The notes beneath the pieces were generated by a model. The model worked only from the letters and a program-made list of their open reading frames with translations, made no database searches and was not told where the DNA came from. Positions 47,776-56,621 of a stretch of DNA of 64,000 bases are shown here, piece by piece. The stretch lies in NCBI RefSeq assembly GCF_010731695.1, contig NZ_AP022586.1, positions 2,914,001 to 2,978,000 on the forward strand, in the 5' to 3' direction. Positions within the stretch are counted from its first letter, which is position 1. Each line of letters starts with the position of its first letter. A program made the position numbers and the translations under genes. This DNA comes from Mycolicibacterium litorale. Its GTDB lineage: Bacteria; Actinomycetota; Actinomycetes; Mycobacteriales; Mycobacteriaceae.

Positions 47776-48091
47776 TTCCCGCCCCTCCTCACTCGGTGTC
47801 GTAGATCCACGTGGCCCCACTAGGTGCTGTACGGCCAACCCAATTCGAACAAGTGATCGAATCTCGGTCTGCGACACCGAAATCGGCTGGCCAACCGGGA
47901 AATGACACTGGTGTGATTACACACGCGTTGGCAGCTGGGGTCAAGCGCTGGAACAGGAATTCATATCACCTCGTGACAGTTCCGCGGCGCGTCGGAAATG
48001 TCGGCGTGTCCGATCCGTGACTTCGCCGGCCACGGCGAAGCGTCAGGAGCGGTGCAACCCGCCGGCGGACAAGCGCCTAGTCTCGTTCGAT
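47776..48091. promoter_or_regulatory. Divergent whiB2-fbiA control region
   Basis: The 316 bases hold no convincing gene. Near the fbiA end, TAGTCT (48078-48083) lies eight bases before the GTG start and fits a -10 box for a leaderless fbiA transcript. An inverted repeat GTGTG-ATTA-CACAC (47911-47924) lies in the whiB2 side; its spacing is shorter than that of a CRP site. The middle part is AT-richer than the flanks and probably contains the regulated whiB2 promoter. Confidence 0.5.
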
Positions 48092-49087
48092 GTGAAGGTG
48101 ACGGTACTGGTCGGCGGCGTAGGCGGGGCACGCTTCCTGCTCGGCGTACAGCGGCTGCTCGGGCTGGGACAGTTCGGCCCGGACACCGCGCAGGTCGAGA
48201 CCGACCACGAGCTGACCGCGGTGGTCAACGTCGGGGACGACACGTGGATGTTCGGGGTGCGGATCTGCCCCGATCTCGACACGTGTATGTACACCCTCGG
48301 CGGCGGGATCGACCCCGAGCGCGGGTGGGGCCATCGCGACGAAACCTGGCATGCCAAAGAGGAACTCGCCGCCTACGGCGTGCAGCCCGACTGGTTCGGA
48401 CTCGGCGACCGCGACCTGGCCACCCATCTGGTCCGCAGTCAGATGCTGCGCGCGGGCTATCCGCTGTCCCAGGTGACCGAGGCGCTGTGCGCCCGGTGGG
48501 CGCCGGGCGCGCGACTGCTGCCCGCCAGCGACGACCGCAGCGAGACCCACGTCGTCATCACCGACCCGGACACCGGGGAACGCCGCGCCATCCACTTCCA
48601 GGAGTGGTGGGTGCGCTACCGCGCGAAGGTGCCCACCCACAGCTTCGCGTTCGTCGGCGCCGAGAAGGCCACCGCCGCCCCCGGCGTCACCGACGCCATC
48701 GCCGAGGCGGACGTCGTGCTGCTCGCGCCGTCCAACCCGGTCGTCAGCATCGGCTCGATACTCGCCATCCCCGGCGTCCGCGGCGCGCTGCGGTCGACCA
48801 CGGCGAAGGTCATCGGGTACTCCCCCATCGTCGCCGGAAAACCGTTGCGCGGCATGGCCGATGAGTGCCTGTCTGTGATCGGCGTCGCATCGACCTCCGA
48901 GGCGGTCGGACGCCACTACGGCGCCCGCGCGGGCACCGGCATCCTCGACGGGTGGCTGATCCACGAGGGCGACAGCGCACAGATCGACGGCGTGGCGGTC
49001 GAAGCGGTGCCGCTGCTGATGACGGATCCGGCGGCCACCGCCGAGATGGTCCGCGCCGGGATCCGGTTGGCCGGAGTGACGCTGTGA
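48092..49087 (+). CDS. fbiA: FbiA, 2-phospho-L-lactate transferase-type enzyme of F420 synthesis (CofD family)
   Basis: The 331-residue enzyme transfers the phosphoenolpyruvyl/phospholactyl unit to Fo to give dehydro-F420-0. Family motifs are [14 protein letters not shown] at the N-terminus, [25 protein letters not shown], and [13 protein letters not shown] for diphosphate binding. It corresponds to Rv3261. The GTG start gives MKVTVLVGG, as in M. tuberculosis, and lies eight bases after a -10-like hexamer. Its stop overlaps fbiB (GTGA), so both F420 enzymes are made together. Confidence 0.95.
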   Translation: MKVTVLVGGVGGARFLLGVQRLLGLGQFGPDTAQVETDHELTAVVNVGDDTWMFGVRICPDLDTCMYTLGGGIDPERGWGHRDETWHAKEELAAYGVQPDWFGLGDRDLATHLVRSQMLRAGYPLSQVTEALCARWAPGARLLPASDDRSETHVVITDPDTGERRAIHFQEWWVRYRAKVPTHSFAFVGAEKATAAPGVTDAIAEADVVLLAPSNPVVSIGSILAIPGVRGALRSTTAKVIGYSPIVAGKPLRGMADECLSVIGVASTSEAVGRHYGARAGTGILDGWLIHEGDSAQIDGVAVEAVPLLMTDPAATAEMVRAGIRLAGVTL

Positions 49088-50448
49088 CCGAAGACGGCTC
49101 CGCCGCGATGACCGAACACGGCTCCGCCGCGGCGATCGAACTGCTCCCGGTGCCGGGGCTGCCCGAGTTTCGGCCCGGTGACGACCTGGCCGCCGCGCTG
49201 GCCCGCGCCGCGCCGTGGCTGCGCGACGGTGACGTCGTCGTGGTCACCAGCAAGGTGGTGTCGAAGTGCGAGGGCCGCATCGTGACCGCGCCGCAGGATC
49301 CCGAGGAGCGGGACGCATTGCGGCGCAAGCTCATCGACGACGAGGCGGTGCGCGTCCTGGCCCGTAAGGGCCGCACGCTGATCACCGAGAACGCCATCGG
49401 GCTCATCCAGGCGGCCGCCGGGGTCGACGGCTCCAACGTCGACGCCGGCGAACTCGCACTTCTACCGGTCGACCCCGACGGCAGCGCCGCGCGTCTGCGG
49501 ACCGGCCTCGCCGAGCGACTCGGCGTCACCGTCGGGATCGTCATCACCGACACCATGGGCCGCGCGTGGCGCAACGGCCAGATCGACGCGGCGATCGGCG
49601 CTGCGGGCCTGAGCGTGCTCTACGGATACGCCGGCGCGCACGACGCGCACGGCAACGAACTCCTGGTGACCGAAGTCGCCGTCGCCGACGAGATCGCCGC
49701 GGCCGCCGACCTGGTCAAGGGCAAGCTCACCGGGATCCCGGTGGCCGTCGTGCGCGGACTCTCGTTGCCGGACAACGGATCCACCGCACATGATCTGCTC
49801 CGGCCCGGTGCGGACGACCTGTTCTGGCTCGGCACCGAGGAGGCCATGGCGCTCGGCCGGGCACAAGCGCAGCTGCTGCGCCGGTCGGTGCGCCGCTTCA
49901 GCGCCGATCCGGTGCCGCCGGAGATCGTCGAGGACGCGGTCGCCGAAGCGCTCACCGCCCCGGCACCGCACCACACCCGGCCGGTCCGCTTCGTCTGGGT
50001 GACCGAGCAGGCGGCGCGCACCCGCCTGCTCGACCGGATGAAGGACCGCTGGCGTGCCGACCTGCGCGCCGACGGCCTGCCCGATGACGCCGTCGAGCGA
50101 CGGCTCGCCCGGGGCCAAATCCTCTACGATGCACCGGAACTCGTGATCCCGTTCCTGGTGCCCGACGGTGCGCATCACTATCCGGACGCCGCCCGCACCG
50201 CCGCCGAGCACACCATGTTCACCGTCGCCGTCGGCGCCGCCGTCCAGGCGTTCCTGGTCGCGCTGGCGGTCCGCGAGGTGGGCAGCTGCTGGGTCGGGTC
50301 AACGATCTTCGCCGCCGACCTCGTGCGCGACGAACTGGACCTGCCCGCCGAATGGGAACCGCTGGGCGCCGTCGCGGTCGGCTACCCCGCCGACCCCTCG
50401 GGTCCCCGGGATCCCGTCGACCCGGGCGACCTGCTGGTGCGCCGGTGA
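49084..50448 (+). CDS. fbiB: FbiB, bifunctional F420:gamma-glutamyl ligase and dehydro-F420 reductase
   Basis: The 454-residue protein combines an N-terminal CofE ligase (about 20-260, with [31 protein letters not shown] and [15 protein letters not shown]) and a C-terminal nitroreductase-like FMN domain (about 275-454, with RRSVRRFS and [12 protein letters not shown]). It reduces dehydro-F420-0 and adds the poly-glutamate tail. The N-terminus holds a short duplication [15 protein letters not shown], so a second start at ATG 49108 is possible; the GTG at 49084 is favoured by its overlap with fbiA. It corresponds to Rv3262. The stop overlaps the NUDIX gene. Confidence 0.95.
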   Translation: MTEDGSAAMTEHGSAAAIELLPVPGLPEFRPGDDLAAALARAAPWLRDGDVVVVTSKVVSKCEGRIVTAPQDPEERDALRRKLIDDEAVRVLARKGRTLITENAIGLIQAAAGVDGSNVDAGELALLPVDPDGSAARLRTGLAERLGVTVGIVITDTMGRAWRNGQIDAAIGAAGLSVLYGYAGAHDAHGNELLVTEVAVADEIAAAADLVKGKLTGIPVAVVRGLSLPDNGSTAHDLLRPGADDLFWLGTEEAMALGRAQAQLLRRSVRRFSADPVPPEIVEDAVAEALTAPAPHHTRPVRFVWVTEQAARTRLLDRMKDRWRADLRADGLPDDAVERRLARGQILYDAPELVIPFLVPDGAHHYPDAARTAAEHTMFTVAVGAAVQAFLVALAVREVGSCWVGSTIFAADLVRDELDLPAEWEPLGAVAVGYPADPSGPRDPVDPGDLLVRR

Positions 50449-50981
50449 GCCTGCACGGGTCCGCGGTCGAGCTGTTGACCGACTGGGCCGCCCCCGACCC
50501 GGCGCAGGACTCGTTGCGGCACGCCGTGCTCGCCTTCCTGGCGGCCCGCCCCGACGGCTGCCTGCGCGCCTGCGTACCCGGTCACGTCACCGCGTCGGCA
50601 CTCGTGCTCGACCACACCGGCAGCCGGGCGGTGCTGACACTGCATCCCCGCTTCGGCCGCTGGCTGCAGGTGGGCGGACACTGCGAACCCGACGACCCCG
50701 ACGTCGTGTCCGCCGCACTGCGGGAGGCGAGCGAGGAGTCCGGGATCGACGGGCTGGTCATCGACCCGCGTCTCGCGGCCGTGCACGTGCACCCGGTGAC
50801 GTGTTCGCTGGGCGTGCCGACCCGCCACCTCGACCTGCAGTTCCTGGTGCGCGCGCCGCAGGGTGCGCGGCTCACCCGGTCGGACGAGTCACTCGACCTG
50901 CGGTGGTGGCCCCTGGACGCGCTGCCCGCCGACACCGATTTCGGGCTCGCTCAGCTCGCCGCGGCCGCCCGCAGGGGCTGA
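50445..50981 (+). CDS. NUDIX hydrolase
   Basis: The 178-residue protein has a Nudix box GGHCEPDD and REASEESGI, where the C-terminal part REUxEExGU is intact and the first Glu is replaced by Asp. The N-terminal 40 residues precede [28 protein letters not shown]. Substrates are nucleoside diphosphate derivatives in general; the specific one is unknown. The GTG overlaps the fbiB stop (GTGA), which links it to the F420 operon. In M. tuberculosis a DNA methylase gene (Rv3263) stands at this place, so the content differs here. Confidence 0.87.
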   Translation: MSLHGSAVELLTDWAAPDPAQDSLRHAVLAFLAARPDGCLRACVPGHVTASALVLDHTGSRAVLTLHPRFGRWLQVGGHCEPDDPDVVSAALREASEESGIDGLVIDPRLAAVHVHPVTCSLGVPTRHLDLQFLVRAPQGARLTRSDESLDLRWWPLDALPADTDFGLAQLAAAARRG

Positions 50982-50983
50982 GC

Positions 50984-52063
50984 TCAGACGTCGGTCGAGT
51001 ACCGGATGCCGCCGTCCGGGATCGTCACGCCGGGCCACACGCGCGCCCCGCGCAACAGTTCGCACCGGGCGCCGATGTCGGCGCCGTCACCGATCACCGC
51101 GTCACGGATCAGTGCCCGCGGACCGATGCGCGCACCGAACCCGATGATGGACCGCTCGATCACCGCACCCGCCCCGACGTCGGCTCCGTCGAAGATCACC
51201 GCACCGTCGAGGCGTGCCCCGGCCTTGATCTCCGCGCCGCGGCCCACCACGGTGCCGCCGATGAGCAGCACACCCGGCGCCACCGACGCGCCGTCGTGGA
51301 CGAGCGACTCCCCGCGGCGACCGGGCAGTGCCGGCGACGGCGCGATCCCGCGCACCAGGTCCGCCGAACCGCGCACGAAGTCCTCAGGCGTCCCCATGTC
51401 CCGCCAGTACGTCGCGTCGACGTACCCGCACACCCGCAGGCCGTCCGACAGCAGGCCGGGGAACACCTCGCGCTCCACCGACACCGGACGGTCGCGCGGG
51501 ATGCGGTTGATCACTTCCCGCTTGAAGACGTAGCAGCCGGCGTTGATCTGATCGGTCGGTGGATCCTGCGTCTTCTCCAGGAACGCGGTCACCACTCCGT
51601 CGTCGTCGGTCGGCACGCAGCCGAAGGCACGGGGGTCGCCGACCCGCACCAGGTGCAGGGTGACGTCGGCGTCCCGGCTCTCGTGACTGTCCAGCAGCGC
51701 GCGCAGATCGCAGCCCGAGAGCACGTCGCCGTTGAACACCATCGCGGTGTCGTAGCGCAGCTTGTCGCTGACGTTGGCGATCGCGCCGCCGGTGCCCATC
51801 GGCTCGTCCTCGAAGACGTAGTCGATCTGCAGGCCGAGTTTCGACCCGTCGCCGAACTCGGCCTCGAAGACGTCGGCCTTGTACGCCGTGCCGAGTACGA
51901 CGTGCTCGATGCCCGCTTCGGCGATCCGGGAGAGCAGATGGGTCAGGAACGCCAGCCCGGCGGTCGGCAGCATGGGTTTCGGCGCCGACAGCGTCAGGGG
52001 CCGTAACCGCGTGCCCTGTCCGCCCACCAGGACGACGGCGTCCACCTGAGCCGGATTCACCAT
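50984..52063 (-). CDS. manC: Mannose-1-phosphate guanylyltransferase (ManB/RmlA2-type nucleotidyltransferase)
   Basis: The 359-residue protein has the nucleotide-binding motif VLVGGQGTRLRPLT and the Lys in PKPMLP, a GDxxS-like FNGDVLSG motif, and a C-terminal left-handed beta-helix with hexapeptide repeats (residues 255-350). It forms GDP-mannose from mannose-1-phosphate and GTP. It corresponds to Rv3264c, which has been named manB and rmlA2 in different annotations; the symbol manC denotes the activity. It overlaps wbbL by seven bases. It forms part of the cell-envelope sugar cluster with wbbL and rmlD. Confidence 0.92.
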   Translation of the reverse strand: MVNPAQVDAVVLVGGQGTRLRPLTLSAPKPMLPTAGLAFLTHLLSRIAEAGIEHVVLGTAYKADVFEAEFGDGSKLGLQIDYVFEDEPMGTGGAIANVSDKLRYDTAMVFNGDVLSGCDLRALLDSHESRDADVTLHLVRVGDPRAFGCVPTDDDGVVTAFLEKTQDPPTDQINAGCYVFKREVINRIPRDRPVSVEREVFPGLLSDGLRVCGYVDATYWRDMGTPEDFVRGSADLVRGIAPSPALPGRRGESLVHDGASVAPGVLLIGGTVVGRGAEIKAGARLDGAVIFDGADVGAGAVIERSIIGFGARIGPRALIRDAVIGDGADIGARCELLRGARVWPGVTIPDGGIRYSTDV

Positions 52064-52947
52064 GACCTACCCCCCTTGGCCTGATTTCGACGCGCCTTGC
52101 GCACCACCAACCCGGCCCGCACGGCCAGCGCGCCCTTCATCGCCGCCCGCAGCGGCGCCTGCCACCGGCGCGGGTACCGATCAGACAAGAAAGTGTAGGT
52201 GCTGCGGTGATGGGCGGCCAGGTTGCGAGCCGGATCCCGCCCGGTCGAGTGCCCCTTGTCGTGCAGGATCTCCGCCGACGGCACGTACACGTTCAGCCAC
52301 CCGGCCTGACCGAGCCGATCGCCGAGGTCGACGTCCTCCATGTACATGAAGTAGCGCTCGTCGAACCCGCCGATCTGCGCGAACGCCGCCCGCCGCAGCA
52401 GCAGGCAACTGCCCGACAGCCAACCCACCGGGCGTTCGCTGGGCTCCGCGCGGTCCTGGCGGTAGGCCGCGGTCCACGGGTTGGACCGCCAGAACGGGCC
52501 GACGACGGCGTGCATACCGCCGCGGACCAGGCTGGGCAGATGCCGTGCCGACGGATAGACCGAACCGTCGGGGTCGCGGATGAGCGGCCCGAGTGCGCCG
52601 GCCCGCGGCCACCTGGCCGCCGCCGCCAGCATGAGGTCGATGGATCCCGGGCCCCACTGCACGTCGGGGTTGGCGACGATCAGGAACTCCGGGTCACCGG
52701 CATCGGCGTCGATCGAGGCGACCGCGCGGTTGACCGCGGTGCCGTAGCCGAGGTTGCCGCCGGTGCGCATCAGCCTGGCGTTGGGATAGCGCTCGACCGC
52801 CCGCTCCGGTGCGCCGTCGGTGGACCCGTTGTCGGCCATGATGACCGTGACCGGCCGATCGGTGGCGTGCGCGAGGGTCGCCAGGAACCGGTCGAGGTGC
52901 GGCCCCGGTGAATACGTCACCGTGACGACGGTCAACTCGTCACTCAC
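52057..52947 (-). CDS. wbbL: dTDP-rhamnosyltransferase WbbL (arabinogalactan linker)
   Basis: The 296-residue GT2 enzyme has VTVTYSPG at the start, the nucleotide motif ADNGSTDGA, the acidic VANPDVQWG and the acceptor-site GSCLLLRRAAFAQIGGFDERYFMYMEDVDL region (parts). It adds rhamnose to GlcNAc-PP-decaprenyl, forming the disaccharide linker between peptidoglycan and arabinogalactan, and is essential. It corresponds to Rv3265c. The GTG start at 52947 gives MSDELTVVTVTYS. It overlaps the downstream guanylyltransferase gene. Confidence 0.94.
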   Translation of the reverse strand: MSDELTVVTVTYSPGPHLDRFLATLAHATDRPVTVIMADNGSTDGAPERAVERYPNARLMRTGGNLGYGTAVNRAVASIDADAGDPEFLIVANPDVQWGPGSIDLMLAAAARWPRAGALGPLIRDPDGSVYPSARHLPSLVRGGMHAVVGPFWRSNPWTAAYRQDRAEPSERPVGWLSGSCLLLRRAAFAQIGGFDERYFMYMEDVDLGDRLGQAGWLNVYVPSAEILHDKGHSTGRDPARNLAAHHRSTYTFLSDRYPRRWQAPLRAAMKGALAVRAGLVVRKARRNQAKGGRSW

Positions 52948-52996
52948 CTGGCGACCACCGATTCACGCCCCACACGGCGTAGAGGGTAGCGGCCGC

Positions 52997-53860
52997 TCAC
53001 CGCTGCCCCCGAACGGCCGCGACGAGCGCCTCGCGCCACGGGCGCAGCGGCGTCAGCCCGCGCGCGGCGGACGCCGCACCCGACAGCGCCGAGTACACCG
53101 GCCGTCGCGCCGGCCGGGGAAACCGGTCACTGCCGACCGGGCGCACCCGCTCGGGATCGGCGCCGAGCGCTTCGAACACCGCGCGGGCCTGGTCGAATCG
53201 GCTGGCCTCGCCGCTGTTCGCCGCGTGCAGCACCGGGCCCCGCACCCGTCCGTCGGCGATCTCGAGCAGCGCGCCGACGAGGTCGTGGGCGCTGGTCGGC
53301 GATCCGGTCTGATCGGCGACCACGTCGACGGTCTCGCCGCCGAGCGCTTTGCGGCGCATCGCCGCGACGAAGTCAGACCCGTCGGCGCCCTCGTAGACCC
53401 ACGCGGTGCGCACGACAGACGTCTCGGGAAGCGCGTCGAGCGCGGCCCGCTCACCGGCGAGCTTGCTGCGGCCGTAGACGCTCAGTGGCCTCGGCTCGTC
53501 GTCGATCTCGTACGGCCGCGGTGGCGCGCCGCCGAATTCGCCGCCGAAGACGTAGTCGGTGGAGATGTGGATCAGGCCCGCGCCGACCCGCGCGCAGACC
53601 GCGGCCAGATTCCCCGGCCCGGCGCCGTTGACCGCGTGCGCCCGCTCCGGGTCGGCTTCGGCGCCGTCGACGTCGGTGTAGGCCGCGCAGTTGACCACCA
53701 CGTCGCCCGCGGTGACGTGGCGCGCGACCGCCGACGGGTCGGTGATGTCACACTCGGCGGAGGTGAGCGGCAGCGCATCGCGACCCTGCCGGCGCGCCTG
53801 AGCAGCGAGGATGCGCCCCACCATGCCGCCGGCACCGGTGATCACGAGACGTTGCGGCAT
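52997..53860 (-). CDS. rmlD: dTDP-4-dehydrorhamnose reductase
   Basis: The 287-residue short-chain reductase makes dTDP-L-rhamnose, the donor for WbbL. It has the NAD(P)-binding motif ITGAGGMVGRIL, ISTDYVFGG, and the catalytic YGRSKLAGE (Tyr and Lys). It corresponds to Rv3266c. The ATG at 53860 gives MPQRLVITG, the family N-terminus; a longer frame overlaps the divergent LCP gene and is not real. It lies 49 bases upstream of wbbL on the same strand, so rmlD, wbbL and the guanylyltransferase form one operon. Confidence 0.95.
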   Translation of the reverse strand: MPQRLVITGAGGMVGRILAAQARRQGRDALPLTSAECDITDPSAVARHVTAGDVVVNCAAYTDVDGAEADPERAHAVNGAGPGNLAAVCARVGAGLIHISTDYVFGGEFGGAPPRPYEIDDEPRPLSVYGRSKLAGERAALDALPETSVVRTAWVYEGADGSDFVAAMRRKALGGETVDVVADQTGSPTSAHDLVGALLEIADGRVRGPVLHAANSGEASRFDQARAVFEALGADPERVRPVGSDRFPRPARRPVYSALSGAASAARGLTPLRPWREALVAAVRGQR

Positions 53861-53939
53861 GCGTGTGAGTTTGACACGCGTGCTGGCGCGCCGACGATCG
53901 CTACCCCGTCTGCGCCGCACTCGCCAGTAGCCTGAGCTG

Positions 53940-55412
53940 ATGCCCGCTCGAGTCCTTCGTGCCGTCGCCGTGACGGTGACCCTCGCCGTGGTGCTCGGGA
54001 CCGGTGTGGCCTGGAGCCGGATCCGGTCGTTCGAAGAGGGCATCAACCACATCAGCTCCCCGGCTCTCGGGGAGGGCGGCGAGGACGGTGCGATCGACGT
54101 CCTGCTGGTGGGCTCCGACAGCCGCACCGACGCGCACGGCAACCCGCTGTCGCAGGAGGAGCTGGCCACCCTGCGCGCCGGTGACGACGTGTCGACTAAC
54201 ACCGACACGATCATCCTGATCCGCATCCCGAACAACGGGCAGTCGGCGACCGCGATCTCGATCCCCCGCGACTCGTACGTCCAGGCGCCGGATCTGGGCA
54301 AGATGAAGATCAACGGTGTCTACGGGTCGGTGCACCTCGAGAAGCTCAAGGAGCTCGTCGAGGAACAGGGAATGGACCCGGCCGAGGCCGAACCGATCGC
54401 GGTGGAAGACGGCCGTGAGGCGTTGATCAAGACGGTCGCGAACCTGACCGGTGTGACCGTCGACCACTACGCCGAGATCGGGCTGCTGGGCTTCGCGCTG
54501 ATCACCGATGCCCTGGGCGGCGTCGACGTCTGCCTGAAACAACCTGTCTACGAACCCCTTTCGGGTGCCGACTTCCCCGCCGGCTGGCAGAAGCTCAACG
54601 GGCCGCAGGCGCTGAGCTTCGTGCGCCAACGTCACGATCTGCCCCGTGGCGACCTCGACCGGGTCACCCGCCAGCAGGCCGTGATGGCCTCACTGGCGCA
54701 CGAGGTGATCTCCGGCAGGACACTGTCCAGCCCGGCCACGCTGAGCCGGCTCGAAGCGGCCGTGCAGCGCTCGGTGGTGCTCTCCGACGGCTGGGACATC
54801 ATGGATTTCGTCGACCAGCTGCAGAAGCTCGCCGCGGGCAACGTGGCCTTCTCCACCATCCCGGTGCTGCGCGAGGACGGCTGGAGCGACGACGGTATGC
54901 AGAGCGTGGTGCGCGTCGACCCCGCGGCCGTGCAGGAGTGGGTGACGAGCCTGCTCAACGAGCAGGACGAGGGCAAGACCGAGGAACTGGCGTACACACC
55001 GGACAAGACTACCGTCGAGGTCGTCAACGCCACCGACATCAACGGGCTGGCCGCCTCGGTGTCGGCGGTCCTGTCCCAGAAGGGGTTCACCCCCGGCCCG
55101 ACCGGCAACTACGACAGCGGACCCGTCGACTCCAGCCAGGTGCAGGCCGCGAAGGTGGACGACTTGGGAGCGCAGGCGATTTCGCGAGACCTGGGCGGGC
55201 TCACGGTCGTGGAGGACAAGTCCGTGGCGCCGGGCACGGTCCGTGTGGTGCTCTCCGACGACTACACCGGACCCGGTTCCGGCCTCGACGGCACCGATCC
55301 GACGATGCTGACCGCCGACCCGGCCGGCACCACCGCCGTCGACCCGGCCGCACCGCCGCCGCCCCCGCAGATCATCACCGCCGGATCCGAGGACCCGGAG
55401 TGTGTGAACTGA
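53940..55412 (+). CDS. cpsA: LytR-CpsA-Psr (LCP) family cell-wall glycan ligase
   Basis: The 490-residue protein has an N-terminal membrane anchor (about 7-26), an extracellular LCP domain (about 50-265) with LLVGSDSRTDAHG, TDTIILIRI, AISIPRDSYV and LSFVRQRHDL, and a C-terminal LytR_C domain (about 355-440). LCP proteins attach arabinogalactan to peptidoglycan. It is the equivalent of Rv3267, and sits next to the genes making the rhamnosyl linker to be attached. It ends with a Pro-rich tail and overlaps the next gene by 13 bases. The symbol is used in the family sense. Confidence 0.92.
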   Translation: MPARVLRAVAVTVTLAVVLGTGVAWSRIRSFEEGINHISSPALGEGGEDGAIDVLLVGSDSRTDAHGNPLSQEELATLRAGDDVSTNTDTIILIRIPNNGQSATAISIPRDSYVQAPDLGKMKINGVYGSVHLEKLKELVEEQGMDPAEAEPIAVEDGREALIKTVANLTGVTVDHYAEIGLLGFALITDALGGVDVCLKQPVYEPLSGADFPAGWQKLNGPQALSFVRQRHDLPRGDLDRVTRQQAVMASLAHEVISGRTLSSPATLSRLEAAVQRSVVLSDGWDIMDFVDQLQKLAAGNVAFSTIPVLREDGWSDDGMQSVVRVDPAAVQEWVTSLLNEQDEGKTEELAYTPDKTTVEVVNATDINGLAASVSAVLSQKGFTPGPTGNYDSGPVDSSQVQAAKVDDLGAQAISRDLGGLTVVEDKSVAPGTVRVVLSDDYTGPGSGLDGTDPTMLTADPAGTTAVDPAAPPPPPQIITAGSEDPECVN

Positions 55413-56131
55413 CCGTCACCGCCGCGCTGCTCGGGCCTCTGCTGGACTCGGCCCCCGCCGCGCCGAGCATCACCTACTACGACGACGCCACCGGCGAGCG
55501 CATCGAGGTGTCCGCCGTGACGCTGGCCAACTGGGCGGCCAAGACCGGAAACCTGCTGCGCGACGAACTGGGCGCGGGACCCGCGAGCCGGGTCGCGGTG
55601 CTGCTGCCCGCGCACTGGCAGACCGCGGCGGTGTTGTTCGGGCTGTGGTGGATCGGGGCCGAGGCACTCATGGGCGGCGGCGCCGACCACGACGGGGCCG
55701 ACGTGGCACTGTGCACCGCCGACCGGATCGACGAGGCGGACGCAGCGGTCGGTGCCGGTGAGATCGCCGCCCTGTCTCTCGATCCGTTCGGCAGGCCGGT
55801 CGCCGATCTGCCGGTCGGGATCACCGATTACGCCACCGCCGTCCGCGTCCACGGCGACCAGATCGTGCCCGAGCGCGGGCCCGGTCCGGCGCTGAACGGC
55901 CGCTCGGTCGACGACGTACTCGCCGCGGCCGCGCGCGCCGCCGCCACCGCGGGCCTGCAACCGGGCGACCGGGTGCTGTCGACCGCCGACTGGGCGACGG
56001 CCGATGACGTCATCGGTCGTCTGCTCGCCGTCTACGCCGTCGGCGGTTCACTGGTGCAGGTCGCGCACCCGGACGCCGCTGCGCTGGACCGGCGGCGCGC
56101 GATGGAGAAGGTCACCCGCACCCTGGAATGA
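55400..56131 (+). CDS. TIGR03089-family protein (partial AMP-ligase fold, Rv3268-like)
   Basis: The 243-residue protein resembles only the N-terminal part of acyl-CoA synthetases: SITYYDDATGERIEVSAVTLANWAAK, then LRDELGAGPASRVAVLLPAHWQTAAVLFG (parts). It lacks the AMP-binding P-loop and is too short for an active ligase. The family is conserved in actinobacteria next to LCP genes; the role is unknown. The GTG start at 55400 is inside the LCP gene and no closer alternative is found. It corresponds to Rv3268. Confidence 0.85.
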   Translation: MCELTVTAALLGPLLDSAPAAPSITYYDDATGERIEVSAVTLANWAAKTGNLLRDELGAGPASRVAVLLPAHWQTAAVLFGLWWIGAEALMGGGADHDGADVALCTADRIDEADAAVGAGEIAALSLDPFGRPVADLPVGITDYATAVRVHGDQIVPERGPGPALNGRSVDDVLAAAARAAATAGLQPGDRVLSTADWATADDVIGRLLAVYAVGGSLVQVAHPDAAALDRRRAMEKVTRTLE

Positions 56132-56276
56132 GCCGGTACCGCCGGTGTCAGCAACGGCTATCGACTGCAGAGCCATTTCCCGAGCTGGCGAAACACGGTT
56201 GCCCCCGCCGAGTGGTAAATTCAGCGGCGACACGGCGTGCCATCGAGTCGTCCGCCGTGAGAGCAGGGGTGGTTCC

Positions 56277-56603
56277 ATGCACGGTCCGGTCACCGCGGTG
56301 GTCACGCTGCTGGCGCTTGGTTTGTGGCACCTGCACAACCGCCGCCATCCGGGCTGGCGGGTGAGCGCCGACGGCAGGTTCTTCGTGCTGTCCGGCTACC
56401 CCACCCTCGCGATCGCCGTGTACTGGCTGACCGCCGCGCCGAGCCACACCGCGTGGGAGTGGCTGCTGGGCAACGCGTGGACCGTCGTGTCCATGGTGTC
56501 GTTCGTCTACGGATTCAATGCGCTCAACACGGTGCCGAAGCGGCAGCGGTCGGCCTCCCGGGCCATCGAGACCCTGCCCGGGTGTTCTGCCCGGCTGAAC
56601 TGA
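56277..56603 (+). CDS. Small hypothetical membrane protein
   Basis: The 108-residue protein has three hydrophobic stretches: residues 4-18 (VTAVVTLLALGLWHL), 38-56 (YPTLAIAVYWLTAAPS) and 67-85 (AWTVVSMVSFVYGFNA). A GCAGGGG sequence precedes the ATG. No family is recognised. It is convergent with the epimerase gene, 18 bases away. It is the first gene after the conserved backbone and may belong to the surface-glycan locus or be unrelated. Confidence 0.62.
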   Translation: MHGPVTAVVTLLALGLWHLHNRRHPGWRVSADGRFFVLSGYPTLAIAVYWLTAAPSHTAWEWLLGNAWTVVSMVSFVYGFNALNTVPKRQRSASRAIETLPGCSARLN

Positions 56604-56621
56604 CCCCGGTCGGAGGTCCGG

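Noticed and set aside
47911..47924. CRP/cAMP-receptor site upstream of whiB2
   Set aside because: The half-sites GTGTG/CACAC are separated by only four bases, shorter than the spacing of mycobacterial CRP sites.
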